From positions 124,001-188,000 of the forward strand of contig CAVOXO010000001.1 of NCBI GenBank assembly GCA_963700425.1: a stretch of DNA of 64,000 nucleotides, given 5' to 3'. Shown here piece by piece: positions 27,059-37,263 of the stretch. This stretch comes from CAVOXO01 sp963700425. Lineage in GTDB: Bacteria; Actinomycetota; Acidimicrobiia; Acidimicrobiales; Microtrichaceae. Made by a program: the position numbers and the translations under genes. Within the stretch, counting starts at the first letter, position 1; every line of letters begins with the position of its first letter. A model generated the notes under the pieces. It made no database searches. It was not told where the DNA came from and saw only the letters and a list, made by a program, of their open reading frames with translations.

Positions 27059-27700
27059 ATGTCGGCAACGACAGCCGAAAACGAGGCATCCGACGACGTT
27101 CGGTTGCCTCTCTGCAAGTTGACACCCGAGGCCCTCGAAGTGGTTGTCGGAATCCGCGCGGAGGAGCCCGACCCCGACGCGCTCGGGCTTCGCATCGAGA
27201 TCGTCGGGGAACGGGGTACCGAGTTCGTCTACGACCTCAGCTTCGATGAGCTCGAGCCGCCGCGGAACCCGACGACGTCGTCGAGGAGACCGAGGGGATC
27301 GGCCTGATCGTGCCGGCCGCCACCGTCGATCGCCTGCGAGGCTCGGTACTCGACGTGCGCCAAGGCAGGTGGTGGTCTGGTGATCCGCAATCCCCACCGC
27401 CCCGATCCGCTGGCCGGAGTCGATCTCGACCTCGAGGGGTCGGCCGCGGAGAAGATCACCAAGCTTCTCGAGGTGTCGATCAATCCCTCGCTCGCCTCAC
27501 ACGGCGGTTTCGCCACGCTGATCGGCGTGGAAGAGGAGTCGGTCGCCTACATCACGATGGGCGGCGGTTGCCAGGGGTGTGCGATGAGCCGCCAGACGCT
27601 CACCGAGGGGATTCAACGCCAGATCCTCGACCTCATCCCGGAGATCACCGAGGTGGTCGACGCCACCGACCACTCCGCCGGCGAGAATCCGTTCTTCTAG
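27059..27700 (+). CDS. nfuA: NfuA-like Fe-S carrier with degenerate A-type domain (two frame breaks)
   Basis: An iron-sulfur cluster carrier. The N-terminal domain (LPLCKLTPEALEVVVGIR, LRIEIVGERGTEFVYDLSFDEL) looks like an A-type/HesB fold without its three ligand cysteines. The C-terminal NifU domain has SLASHGGFATLIGVEE and the cluster-binding GGGCQGCAMS. This domain order is that of E. coli NfuA. The gene runs through three frames: the break near 27258 fits one missing base, and the break near 27366 fits loss of GC from GGCGCA. Joined, it reads through AEPDDVVEETEGIGLIVPA and GGGLVIRNP to give about 214 residues. It could help mature Fe-S enzymes such as MoaA encoded in the window. Confidence 0.8.
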
Positions 27701-27719
27701 TCCACTGGCCGGGGCGCGG

Positions 27720-29568
27720 TCACACCAGTGATCGATGCCAGGCGGTGACCTCGCTCACGATCCCCTCGCTGTCGAGCCCGAGCTTCGACAGGAGGGCGTC
27801 GGCGTTGTCGTGGGGAAGGTAGGCGGACGGGACTCCGAGCACCCGCACCGCGGGACCACCGTGCGGAACCAGGTCCCGCAGCGCATCGGCGATGGCCGAT
27901 CCGACTCCACCGTCGCGCAGGCCGTCCTCGATGGTGACGACCAGATCGTGAGCCGCCGCGTCGGCCAGCATCTCGGAGTCGAGGGGCTTGACGACCCGTG
28001 GGTCCCAGACGGTGGCATCGAGACCCGAATCGACGAGCAGTTCCGCCGCGTCCCTCGCCGCCTGCAACATCTTGCCGACACCGATGATGCACACCCCCGA
28101 ACCCGAACGCACCTGGCGGGCCGACAGTCCCGAACCGCAGCCTCCGTCGGGCGGCGGAGCCGTCTTGGGGAATCGGATCGCAGCCGGCCCGTCGCAGAGA
28201 TCGAGCGCGTCGCCGAGCATCTGGCCGATCTCGTCGTAGCTGGACGGCGCGAACACCGTCATGTCGGGCACCTTGGTCAGGAGGACCATGTCGAGGACGC
28301 CGTGGTGGGACGGCCCGTCATCTCCGGTGATGCCGGCCCGATCGAGCACGAAGACGACCGGTTGGCCGTGCAGTCCGACGTCGAGGTTGACCTGGTCGAT
28401 GGCCCGCGTGAGGAAGGTCGAGTAGACCGCGAAGACCGGACGCAGCCCGCCCATCGCCATGCCGGCGGCGGCGGTGACGGCGTGTTGCTCGGCGATGCCG
28501 ACGTCGATCAGCCGGTCGGGGAACTCGTCACCGAACGGCAGACAGGCCGGTCGAGTCCGGCATGGCCGCCGTGATCGCCACGAGCTCGGGTCGCTTGCGG
28601 CCGCTTCGGCACGATCGCGTCGCTGAAGGCGGCGGTGTAGGAGCCCGTGCTTCAGCTCGGAGAGGTCGTGCATGTTCTTGACGGGATCGTTCTCCGCCGG
28701 GGCGTAGCCCCGCCCCTTGTTGGTCAGCACATGGACGACGACCGGTCCGGTCATCTCCGACGGCGTTGGTGAGCGCCCGTTCCACCGAGGGGATGTCGTG
28801 GCCGTCGTAGGGGCCGATGTAGTTGACGCCGAGGTTCTCGAAGAAGGCGGGAGGTTCGAGGATCTCGCGTACGGCGGCCTTTGCCCCTTCGACGCCGCGC
28901 TCGATGTAACCCCCGACCATCGGGAGGTCGGAGAGGAGTCGTTCCATGCGCTCCTGCTGGCGTCGATAGATCGGGTTGGAGCGGAGGCGCGAGAGGCTCT
29001 CGCCCAGACGCGAGACGGTCGGGGCGTAGCTGCGCCCGTTGTCGTTGAGGACGATGATGACGTTGCGGCCGGAGTGTCCCAGGTTGTTGAGACCCTCATA
29101 GGCCATCCCTCCGGTCATCGACCCGTCGCCGATCACCGCGATGATCCGCTTCTTGGGGTCGCCCCGAAGGTGTTGAGCCGTTGCCAGACCGTGGGCGTAG
29201 GACAGAACCGTCGACGCGTGGGAGTTCTCTATCCAGTCGTGGGGGGACTCGGCTCGATCCGGGTAGCCCGACAGGCCTCCGGGCTTGCGGATGGTCGAGA
29301 ACTCCTTGGCCCGACCCGTCACCAGCTTGTGCACGTAGGACTGGTGACCCGTGTCCCACAGGATGATGTCGTTGGGTGAATCGAAGACGCGGTGGAGCGC
29401 CAGAGTCAGCTCGACGTCTCCGAGGTTGGACCCGAGGTGGCCCCCGTTGGTCTCGATCGTGTCGACGATGACCTGCCGCAGCTCCATCGCGAGTTGGGCG
29501 AGCTCGGCCTCGTCGAGGCGGCGGAGGTCAGCGGGGCTGTCGATCTGGTCCAGCAGCATGGTTCTCAT
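27720..29568 (-). CDS. dxs: 1-deoxy-D-xylulose-5-phosphate synthase (several frame breaks)
   Basis: First enzyme of the MEP isoprenoid pathway, condensing pyruvate and glyceraldehyde-3-phosphate with thiamine diphosphate. The N-terminal half is intact: GGHLGSNLGDVELTLALH, the catalytic His region WDTGHQSYVHKLVTGR, and the ThDP motif GDGSMTGGMAYEGLNNLG. The second half has PDRLIDVGIAEQHAVTAAAG with the catalytic Glu region and GPSHHGVLD. Between 28540 and 28790 the frame changes about five times; pieces such as EMTGPVVVHVLTNKGRGYAP, TAAFSDAIV and ELVAITAAMPDSTGLS show the conserved protein beneath. One break fits loss of CG from TCGCGG. The ATG at 29568 lies inside the end of the flippase gene. 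Intact length would be about 615 residues. Confidence 0.9.
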
Positions 29569-30586
29569 AATGTACGTCCTCCTTGGCCCGCACTCGTTTC
29601 AGTGCCTCGCGTCCGGGCCGGTTGCCCATGAGGAATGACGGCGCTCCGAAGATCGACGAGGCGATCGTCAGGCAGATGGACCAGCAGACCGAGTGTGATG
29701 CACAGGCCCTCGGGAGCGCCGACAGCTCCGAAGAAGAAGACGAATGACGCCTCCCGGACACCGAGGCCGCCGATGCCGATCGGGAGGTTCTGGAGGATCG
29801 CCGACACCGGGAAGAAGGCGAGGGCGACACCGAAGGTGATCTCGTCGATGCCCAGCGCCTGGGCGGCCATCCACACCGCGGCCGACTGGGTGATCTGGAA
29901 CGCGAGCCCCGAGTAGATGACGTCGCCCGCCGCCCTCGGGGTGACGCGGAGCGCGTCGACGCCCAGGTGCACGGCGATGAGGAATCGCCGCCATCCGGTC
30001 ACGGTTCGGAGGTCCCCGGCGAATCGGCGGTTGGCCGCGATCAGCATCACGATGACCAGAGCCGTGAGGGTTGCGAGGGAGATCGCCACTGCGACCTTGC
30101 TGGGCCGGCCCGAGGTCGGCGAAGCTCCGGTTGGAAGGCCATGGCAACGAGCGTGATCGTGGGCAGCACCAGCCAACCGGTGAGCCGTTCGATGGCGACC
30201 GAGGCGAACGCTATCGGGGTCGATCCGACGTCGCCGGAGAGCCGGGTGACCCTGACGACATCGCCGCCGATGGCCGAGGGGAGGAGGTTCGAGACGAACT
30301 GGCCGGCAAGGAAGTGCGAGAACAGCCGCCGCCACGGAGGCGGTTCGTGGAGCGGTTCGAGGGCCTTCTGCCAGCGTCGTGCGGACAGGCCGAACGCGAT
30401 GAACTTGGTGACGGCCGCCCCTACCAGCCAGAACCATGACGCCGTGGTCCAGCTGGGTTTGAGATCCTCGAGACTCGCATCGGGCAGCGAGATGATGAGG
30501 AGCCACATCAGGAGCGCGCTGAATCCGATGCGAAGCGCGAATCCCACGATCGGGGGGACGGAGTGGCGACGGCGCGTTGGAGTCAC
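29528..30586 (-). CDS. Lysylphosphatidylglycerol-synthase-type membrane flippase (two frame breaks)
   Basis: An integral membrane protein of the UPF0104/AglD family (the transmembrane half of MprF), with about seven to eight hydrophobic segments. Typical stretches are WFWLVGAAVTKFIAFGLSARRW, HFLAGQFVSNLLPSAIGGDVVR (quoted in parts) and the late LQNLPIGIGGLGVREASFV. Members move lipids across the membrane. The frame changes near 30115 and 29690. The chosen C-terminus (NRPGREALKRVRAKEDVHYEN) is the natural continuation of the last helix and overlaps the dxs start by 41 bases. An alternative frame would end at 29565. The GTG start at 30586 has GGAGAA upstream. Placement before dxs hints at polyprenyl or lipid-carrier metabolism; this is inference. 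Confidence 0.75.
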
Positions 30587-30619
30587 GGAAGTTTCTCCAG
30601 TCTCTCACCGCCGTGCCGG

Positions 30620-30625
30620 TACCGT
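30620..30625 (+). promoter_or_regulatory. -10 hexamer TACCGT for a leaderless transcript
   Basis: TACCGT ends 7 bases before the GTG of the alpha/beta hydrolase gene. It supports 30633 as the start in a frame that is open far upstream. Confidence 0.5.
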
Positions 30626-30632
30626 GTGTCTT

Positions 30633-31478
30633 GTGCCGGACGAATTCGTGGACGTGGACGGGGCCCGATTGGCGGTCATCTCCGACGGGGAGGGCGGCGA
30701 GCCGCTCATGCTGGTTCACGGATTCACCGGCTCGAAGGAGGACTTCGCCGACGAGGTCTCGATTCTCGCCGAGCGCGGATTCTGGGCGGTGTCGCCGGAC
30801 CTCCGCGGTCACGGCGCGTCCGATCACCCTGCGGAGGAGAGCGACTACTCCCTCGAGCGCTTCGCCGCCGACGTCTTCGGCCTCGCCGACCGGCTGGGCT
30901 GGGACGATTTCCACCTGCTCGGGCACTCCATGGGTGGCATGGTCGCGCAGGTGATGACCCTCGAACGCCCCGAACGCATCCGGTCACTCGTCCTCATGGA
31001 CACCCACCACGGTGTGCTGTCGGAGCTGGACCTGAATCTCATCGCCCTCGGACAGGAGCTGGCCCGGAGCGTCGGCCTCGAACCCATTCAGGAGATCCTG
31101 AAGATGGGTCGCGATCCCCTGGCGAATCCGGCCTACGAGCGACTGTGCGAGGAGCGGGCCGGGTACAGGGAGTGGTCCGAGGCGAAGATGCTGGCGTGTT
31201 CACCGGCGATGTACGCGTCGATGCTGGGTCAGTTGGCCACCATCGAGGATCGTCTCGAGGCGCTTCGTTCGATTGCCGTCCCGACGCTGGCGTTGGTCGG
31301 GGAACTCGATACCGCCTTCGTCGAGGCGACGCACGCCATCGCCGCCGCCATTCCCGACGCTCGGATCGCCGTGGTCGGCGAGGGAGGCCACAGCCCCCAG
31401 TTCGAGGCGACCGATGCATGGCGATCGATCGTGCACGGGTTCCTTGCCGACGTGAGCCGGTCCAGCGCGACGCCCTGA
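30633..31478 (+). CDS. Alpha/beta hydrolase
   Basis: 281 residues, cytoplasmic, intact. The oxyanion region LMLVHGFTGSKEDF is near residue 25-40. The nucleophile is in LLGHSMGGMVAQ (about 97). The acid is probably in LVGELDTAFVEA (about 229), and the His is in GEGGHSPQFEAT (about 257). The cap domain includes the long helix around ELDLNLIALGQELARSVGLEP. This is the epoxide-hydrolase/MhpC-like group with a Ser nucleophile, so esterase or C-C hydrolase activity is likely. The substrate is not known. It is divergent from the flippase gene and convergent with the FtsX-like gene. Confidence 0.85.
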   Translation: MPDEFVDVDGARLAVISDGEGGEPLMLVHGFTGSKEDFADEVSILAERGFWAVSPDLRGHGASDHPAEESDYSLERFAADVFGLADRLGWDDFHLLGHSMGGMVAQVMTLERPERIRSLVLMDTHHGVLSELDLNLIALGQELARSVGLEPIQEILKMGRDPLANPAYERLCEERAGYREWSEAKMLACSPAMYASMLGQLATIEDRLEALRSIAVPTLALVGELDTAFVEATHAIAAAIPDARIAVVGEGGHSPQFEATDAWRSIVHGFLADVSRSSATP

Positions 31479-31494
31479 CGCCGCTCCGCCGTCG

Positions 31495-32667
31495 TCAGAG
31501 AGGGGGCGCGTCCACGCGGGCCCTGCGGCCTTGCCGCCCGGATCCGATCGTCACCGCGGCCGCGATCGCACACCCGATCCCCGCGCCGGCCAGAGAGGCG
31601 ACGAGGGAGCCCGCCGGTGCCTCCTCCGGGCCGGGTCCGTCGAACAGCGGCATGCAGGCCGCGATGACGCGGCCCGCGATCAGTTGCGACAGACCGATCC
31701 CGATGAGAGCGCCCAGAGCGATGGCGGCGCCGACCTCGGAGGTCGGACGGCGAGGTCGTGGTGCGTCGGGGTCGTCGGGGTCGTCGGGCCCGGATCGTCG
31801 GCGTGACGTCAGGCCGAGAACGGCAGCCGCCAGTGCCAGCGAACCGATCGCGGCGAAGAGGGTGCGCACCAGCCGGTGAACGTCGGCGACGGTGGACAGG
31901 ATCTGGGCCTTCGGGGTGTCGATCACCACACTCCCGAAGCCGGCGCCATCGAGCACGTTCCGGACGGTGTCCGCCACCTGCTCTGCCCGGACTCCTTCGT
32001 CGGCGATGCCGTCACGGACGGACAGCAGGAGTTCACTGCGCAGCGGAGTGGAGCTGTCCGGCGCCGTCGCATGCGCTGCATGGATCTCCCCGGGAGCGAC
32101 GAACGCCTCGCAGTAGCCGGCGACGCCGACCTGTTCGAGAATCCTGGTCACGACCACGTCGGAGGCGGACTCCTCGATCCTGAGCTCGACCGTGTCCCCT
32201 GCCCCGACTCCCAGACGGGAGGCGGCGGACCTGCCGAGAGCGATCTCCCCGGGCCCCGGACGGGAGCCGGCGGTGGACATGCCGCCGATCATCGGATCGG
32301 GTCCGAAGTGACGGACGGCGGCGAAGTCGACGTCGGCCGCGCAGCCCGACACCTCGGCCCGAGGTGTGGAAGGGGAGCGCGTGGCCACGAGGGTGGCGTC
32401 GGACGTGGTCAGGGTCAACAGCCCGTCGGTGCCCTCCAGGGTCGTGTGGCGAACGAGGTCCTCGAGGTGGCCCAGATCGCGTGTCGGTTCGGAGCCGCCG
32501 AGCAGTGTGAGGCGCACGTCGATGGGCCCGAGGGCCTCGACCACCTCCTGACGCCCGATCCGCTCGATCGCACTGTCGGATGTCAGTGCCGAACCCACGA
32601 CCGCGGTGCAGATCGCGGTGCCGATCAACACCCGTACCGACCGATGGTCGGTGCGGTGGATCGTCAT
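31495..32667 (-). CDS. FtsX/MacB-like permease without a partner ATPase
   Basis: 390 residues. One membrane segment near the N-terminus (VLIGTAICTAVVGSAL) is followed by an extracytoplasmic domain of about 210 residues. Three segments lie at the C-terminus: TLFAAIGSLALAAAVLGL, EVGAAIALGALIGIGLSQLI and LVASLAGAGIGCAIAAAV. This 1+3 layout is that of FtsX/MacB permeases. The extracytoplasmic part has GEIALGRSAASRLGVGAGDTVEL, typical of MacB periplasmic domains. No ABC ATPase is adjacent. The cytoplasmic loop is rich in Asp and Pro (PDDPDDPDAPRPRRPT). The start at 32667 was chosen because the next in-frame Met lies far from the first helix. Confidence 0.7.
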   Translation of the reverse strand: MTIHRTDHRSVRVLIGTAICTAVVGSALTSDSAIERIGRQEVVEALGPIDVRLTLLGGSEPTRDLGHLEDLVRHTTLEGTDGLLTLTTSDATLVATRSPSTPRAEVSGCAADVDFAAVRHFGPDPMIGGMSTAGSRPGPGEIALGRSAASRLGVGAGDTVELRIEESASDVVVTRILEQVGVAGYCEAFVAPGEIHAAHATAPDSSTPLRSELLLSVRDGIADEGVRAEQVADTVRNVLDGAGFGSVVIDTPKAQILSTVADVHRLVRTLFAAIGSLALAAAVLGLTSRRRSGPDDPDDPDAPRPRRPTSEVGAAIALGALIGIGLSQLIAGRVIAACMPLFDGPGPEEAPAGSLVASLAGAGIGCAIAAAVTIGSGRQGRRARVDAPPL

Positions 32668-32719
32668 GTGGTTCCGTCCCCGCCACCGGGTCCCGGAGGT
32701 GATCGCCGCCCCCACGAAC

Positions 32720-33097
32720 TCAGCGGGTCTTCTCCAGGAAGCGTTCGACGTTGACGATCACCCGGGTCAGCTTGCCGGCCGCGACGAGACCTCGTTCGTC
32801 ACGGGCGGCCACCGTGAAGACGAGGCGTCGACCTTCGATCCGGTCGAGGTTCGCCTTGGCGCTCACCTCGTTGCCGACGGCGACGGGCTGAAGGTGGTCG
32901 AGCTGCACGGACAGACCGACCGTGGTGCATCCCTCGTCGATGCGTCCCTCGAGAGCGGCCACCGCCGCCTGCTCACACAACGCGATGAGGCGTGGCGTGG
33001 CCAGCACGTCGACCTCTCCGCTGCGATGGGCAACGGCTGTATCGGACTCGGCCACCAGCATCGTGGCGGTGGCGGCCAGGCCGGTCTCGGGAGTCAC
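32720..33097 (-). CDS. FlK-like hot-dog thioesterase
   Basis: 125 residues of the hot-dog fold, resembling fluoroacetyl-CoA thioesterase FlK and related acyl-CoA thioesterases. Family stretches include GEVDVLATPRLIALCEQAA, DEGCTTVGLSVQLDHLQPV and VAARDERGLVAAGKLTRVIV. Substrates in most members are unknown short acyl-CoAs. The GTG at 33097 was chosen because the frame upstream (to 33169) gives unrelated residues and crosses the divergent tldD start. A -10 hexamer also lies 7 bases before this GTG. Confidence 0.75.
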   Translation of the reverse strand: MTPETGLAATATMLVAESDTAVAHRSGEVDVLATPRLIALCEQAAVAALEGRIDEGCTTVGLSVQLDHLQPVAVGNEVSAKANLDRIEGRRLVFTVAARDERGLVAAGKLTRVIVNVERFLEKTR

Positions 33098-33104
33098 GGT
33101 CGAT

Positions 33105-33110
33105 ACGATA
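33105..33110 (-). promoter_or_regulatory. -10 hexamer TATCGT for a leaderless transcript
   Basis: On the minus strand TATCGT ends 7 bases before the GTG at 33097. It decides this start over the ATG at 33169, which would overlap tldD. Confidence 0.5.
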
Positions 33111-33167
33111 TGGACTCGCCGACCTCCGGGCCAGATGGGCCCCCACCCGAACGGACGTGCAGGCCTC

Positions 33168-34559
33168 ATGCTGGATCACTCCACACTGACCGCGGTCCTC
33201 GGCGAAGCAACGCGGCATGGAGCGGACTTCGCCGAGGTTTTCGTGGAGGACAAGCGCCACGCCTCGGCGGTTCTCGACGACAACCGGATCGAGGAGCTCA
33301 CGTCCGGTCGCGACCGTGGCGCGGGCATCAGGGTGGTGGTGGGGGAGACGACCGGCTTCGCTCACACCGCCGATCTCAGCGAGTCGTCACTGCTCGACGC
33401 GGCGCGCATCGCCGCGGCAGCCGCCCGGAGCTCGGGCGGCTCGCCGAGGCGGATCGAGTTGAACCCGACCGTGGCGGAGAGGCCCTATGAGGTGGTGACG
33501 GCGCCGGAGGGAGTGGCCAAGTCAGCCAAGGTCGACCTCCTGCTCAGCGCCAACGACGCCGCCAGAGCGCAGGGCGCAGCGATCACCCAGGTCTCGGCGC
33601 GGATCTCGGATTCCCGGCGGATCATCCAGGTGGCCAACTCCGACGGCGTCATGACCGGCGATGACCAGGTGCGGACCGTGTTCTCCGTCTCGGCGGTGGC
33701 GTCGGGGGACTCGGGGATGCAGACCGGTCGACAGACCATCGGGCACACGATGGGTTACGAGATGTTCGACGGCGTCGACGTGTCGGATCTGGCGGCCACT
33801 GCCGCGCAACAGGCGCTCACGAAGCTGACCGCACGCCCGGCCCCGAGCGGACAGCACACCGTCGTCATCGGACCGGGTGGCGGAGGAGTCATGTTCCACG
33901 AGGCGTGCGGCCACGGTCTCGAGGCCGATCTCGTCAAGAAGGGGGCATCGGTCTTTGCGGGTCGGCTCGGAGAGATGGTCGCCTCGCCGTTGGTGACGCT
34001 GGTCGACGACGGAACCATGGGACCCGAGTGGGGGTGCTTCGCCATCGACGATGAAGGCCGCCCGGCCCAACGGAACGTCCTGATCCGAGACGGGGTGCTC
34101 GTCGACTACATGTGGGACGGTCTGCGAGCGCGGGCCGAGGGCCGAGGATCTTCCGGCAACGGCAGACGGCAGAGCTACCAGCATCTCCCCATGGTCCGCA
34201 TGACCAACACGTACCTCCTGGGCGGCGACACCGATCCGGACTCGATCGTGTCCGACACCCCCACGGGTGTGTACATCGCCCACCTGGGTGGCGGACAGGT
34301 CAACACCGCGACCGGTGACTTCGTCTTCGGTATGACCGAGGCCTATCTCATCGAGGACGGTCGGATCGGGGAGCCCCTCCGCGAGGGGAATCTGATCGGG
34401 AACGGCCCCGCGGCACTCGAGAACATCGACGCGGTCGGCAACGACTTCTCGATGGGGCCTCCGGGTACGTGTGGCAAGGACGGCCAGGGAGTCCCCGTCG
34501 GAGACGGCGTACCCACCCTGCGGGTGCACGGTCTCACCATCGGTGGAACCGCGGCATGA
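33168..34559 (+). CDS. tldD: Metalloprotease TldD
   Basis: The catalytic subunit of the TldD/TldE protease, which degrades unfolded peptides and matures some peptide natural products. It has 463 residues and is intact. The zinc motif HEACGH lies at 244-249, in GGGGVMFHEACGHGLEADL. Other family stretches are SDGVMTGDDQVRTVFSV and LVTLVDDGTMGPEWGCFAIDDEG. The third zinc ligand is probably the Cys in FSMGPPGTCGKDGQGVPVGD near residue 445. Its stop overlaps the next start (ATGA). The start codon forms CATG with an ATG on the other strand. Confidence 0.95.
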   Translation: MLDHSTLTAVLGEATRHGADFAEVFVEDKRHASAVLDDNRIEELTSGRDRGAGIRVVVGETTGFAHTADLSESSLLDAARIAAAAARSSGGSPRRIELNPTVAERPYEVVTAPEGVAKSAKVDLLLSANDAARAQGAAITQVSARISDSRRIIQVANSDGVMTGDDQVRTVFSVSAVASGDSGMQTGRQTIGHTMGYEMFDGVDVSDLAATAAQQALTKLTARPAPSGQHTVVIGPGGGGVMFHEACGHGLEADLVKKGASVFAGRLGEMVASPLVTLVDDGTMGPEWGCFAIDDEGRPAQRNVLIRDGVLVDYMWDGLRARAEGRGSSGNGRRQSYQHLPMVRMTNTYLLGGDTDPDSIVSDTPTGVYIAHLGGGQVNTATGDFVFGMTEAYLIEDGRIGEPLREGNLIGNGPAALENIDAVGNDFSMGPPGTCGKDGQGVPVGDGVPTLRVHGLTIGGTAA

Positions 34560-35907
34560 CCCCCGACGATCTGTTGATCGTCGCCGACCGGGTCGTCGCC
34601 CAGGCGGCGTCGGGCGAGGAGATCGAGGTCATCGTCGAGGCCTCCACCGAGACCGAGGTCCGCGCCTGGAACGGCGACATCGAGTCGTTCGTGTCCTCGG
34701 GCAACCAGGGAGTCGGCGTCCGATGCGTGCTCGGTCCCCGCCAGGGTTTCGCGTGGGCGGGTTCCCTGGAGGCCGACGTGATCGAGGCGGCGCTCGCCGA
34801 GGCCCGCGACAACGCGCGGTTCGCGAGTCCCGACGAAGCCGTCGGCCTCGCCCGACCCGACGGTGTGCAACCACCCGACCTCGACCTGACGGCTTCGGGC
34901 CTCGCGTCGATGACTCCCCGACAGAAGATCGACCTGGTCCTGACGGCCGAGGCGGCCGTGATGTCGGCGCATCCCTCGATCATCGGAACCGAGTCGGTCG
35001 ACTTCTCCGACGGGTTCGGCTCCACCGCAGTGGCCAGCACCACCGGCATCCGGGCCGGCTGGTCGGAGTCGCTGTGTTCGTTGTCCGCCTACACGTTGGC
35101 CGGCGAGGGCGACGAGGTGACCACCGGCTTCGGGTTCTCACTCGGTCGTGACCCCGACGAGCTCGACACCGAGGCCATGGTGGCCGACGCGGTCGGGCGG
35201 GCTGTTCGGATGCTGGGCGCCGCGCCGTGCGCCACCGGCCGTCTGACCGTCGTCTTCGATCCCTGGGTGAGCGCTCAGTTCCTGGGGGTGGTCGCGGAGT
35301 CGTTCTCGGGAACAGAGGTGGCGAGGGGCCGATCGATGTGGGCCGACCGAATCGGCGAGTCCATCGCAGCGGACGGAGTGACCCTCGTCGACGATCCGAC
35401 CCTCGACGACCGGTTCGGGGCGTCCCCCTTCGATGCCGAAGGCGTGGCGACTCGTCCGACGACCCTCATCGCCGATGGCATGGCGTCGGGGTTCCTCCAC
35501 GACACGTACTCCGCTGCGGTCGCGGGCGCTCGCTCGACGGGCTCTGCCGTCCGGGCCGGTTTCCGGGGGACCCCGGCGCCGGAGCCCGTGCCGTCGCCCT
35601 GTCGCCCGGAGGCCGATCACCCGAGGACATCATCGGCGGGGTCGACAGGGGACTGCTCGTCTCCGAGGTGTCGGGGCTGCATTCCGGTGTGAATCCGGTG
35701 TCCGGTGACTTCTCGGTCGGAATCGAGGGCATCCTCATCAGAGACGGCGAACTCACGGTGCCCGTCTCGGAGGTGACGATCGCGTCGACCGTGCCCCGCA
35801 TGTTGCAGTCGGTGATCGCGGTCGGCGATGACCAGACGGTCATGCCGCTCGACGCCTGCGGGCTGACGCTGGCCATCGCGGATGTCGTCGTCTCGGGGAT
35901 CTCGTGA
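34556..35907 (+). CDS. tldE: TldE/PmbA-family protein, first copy (one frameshift)
   Basis: Non-catalytic partner of TldD, belonging to the same fold but without HExxxH. It begins DDLLIVADRVVAQAASGEEIEVIVE. The region RAWNGDIESFVSSGNQGVGVR is the usual N-terminal family signature. The C-terminal conserved stretch SGLHSGVNPVSGDFSVG carries the family loop that closes the active chamber. The frame breaks near 35575: GFRGTP is followed by GAGARAVALSPGG in the frame one base earlier. One missing base in the GGGGGACCCC run explains it. Intact length is about 451 residues. Both ends overlap neighbours by 4 bases, so translation is coupled to tldD. Confidence 0.88.
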
Positions 35908-37255
35908 CCTCGGAGGTCGAGCTGCTCGGGTTGGCCCGCGCCCTGGGCTCGAGCAGGCCCGGTCGACCGAGCAGCTCGACGTGACCATCGCCCGTTCCCG
36001 GTCGGCCACCGTCAAGGTGTTCGGCGGCGGCGTGGAGTCGTACACCTCGGCGGAGACCCATGCACTCGGCGTCCGCGTCATCGCAGGTGGTCGGGTCGGG
36101 TTCGCCACGGCAGGCTCTCTCGATCCCGACGTCGTGCAATCGACCCTGGATGACGCTCGTGACAACGCGGACTTCTCCCAGGAGGATCCGTGTGTCGCGC
36201 TCGCCGAGCCCGATGGGGTGGAGGCCACTCCTCAGGACCTGTGGAGCGACGACATCGCCACGCTCGACGCGCCGACCCGGATCGAACGCGCCCTGGAACT
36301 CGAGCAGTTGGTACTCGCCGGGCACCCGTCGGTCACCGGGGTGCGGAGCGCGGCGTGGCACGATTCGGCCTCCGAATTCGCGTACGCCGCGAGCAGCGGT
36401 CTGTCGGCCTTCGAGCGGGGCTGCGCGGCCTCGCTGAGCGTCAGCGCGTTGGTCGCCGATGGTGATCGGGTCCAGAGCGGCTACGCCGGCGACGTGGTCC
36501 GGCACCTCGAGGAGCTCGATGCGTCGGAGGTCGCCCGAAGGGCCGTGGAACGCGGCGTTCGCATGCGCGGCTCGGTCAAGCCGGACTCCGCCCGGGTCGC
36601 GGTGGTCTTCGAGCCACGCATGGCCGTGACGTTCTGGGGGATCATTGCGTCGCTTCTGGACGGCGACTCGGTGAGCAAGGGCCGTTCCCCCTTCGGTGAC
36701 CGTCTCGGACAACGCATCGCGTCGGGCGCCGTCTCGATCGTCGACGATCCCACGAGACCGGAATCCCTCGCGGCGGCATCCCACGACGGCGAGGGACTGG
36801 CGACCCGTCCGAACGAGCTGTTCGTCGATGGCGTCCTGAAGGGGTTCCTGCACAACTCGATCACCGGTCGGCGGATGGGAACCACGTCGACGGGTTCGGC
36901 GCTCCGAGGACCGCGGTCACTACCTTCGGTGGGTGCCCAGGCCCTGGTGGTCAGGCCCGGCTCGGGGACGCTCGACGATCTCGTCGGCTCGGTGTCGCAC
37001 GGCATCTTCGTCAACAGCCTCACCGGGCTCCATTCGGGCGTGAATCCGGTGTCGGGCGATTTCTCCGTCGGTGCCGACGGCCTGATGATCCGCAATGGGT
37101 CGCTGGCGGAACCGATCAACGAGTTGACCCTGGCCTCGACCCTCCAACGGATGCTCGCGAACGTGGCCGCGGTCGGAGCCGACGCCGAGTGGTTGCCGTC
37201 GGGTGACCGCTGTTCCTCGATCGTCATCGACGACGTGTCGATGAGCGCGGGCTGA
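35904..37255 (+). CDS. TldE/PmbA-family protein, second copy (frameshift near the start)
   Basis: A second TldE-like protein directly after the first. Most of it is in one frame: TIARSRSATVKVFGGGVESYTSAET, FATAGSLDPDVVQSTLDDARDN (quoted in parts) and SLTGLHSGVNPVSGDFSVGADG. The GTG at 35904 overlaps the previous stop. It reads TSEVELLGLARALG, then joins LEQARSTEQLDVTIA after one missing base near 35947. About 450 residues. It lacks HExxxH like other TldE proteins. Two diverged TldE proteins beside one TldD suggest alternative partners or a three-part complex. Confidence 0.85.
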
Positions 37256-37263
37256 TCCGCCGG

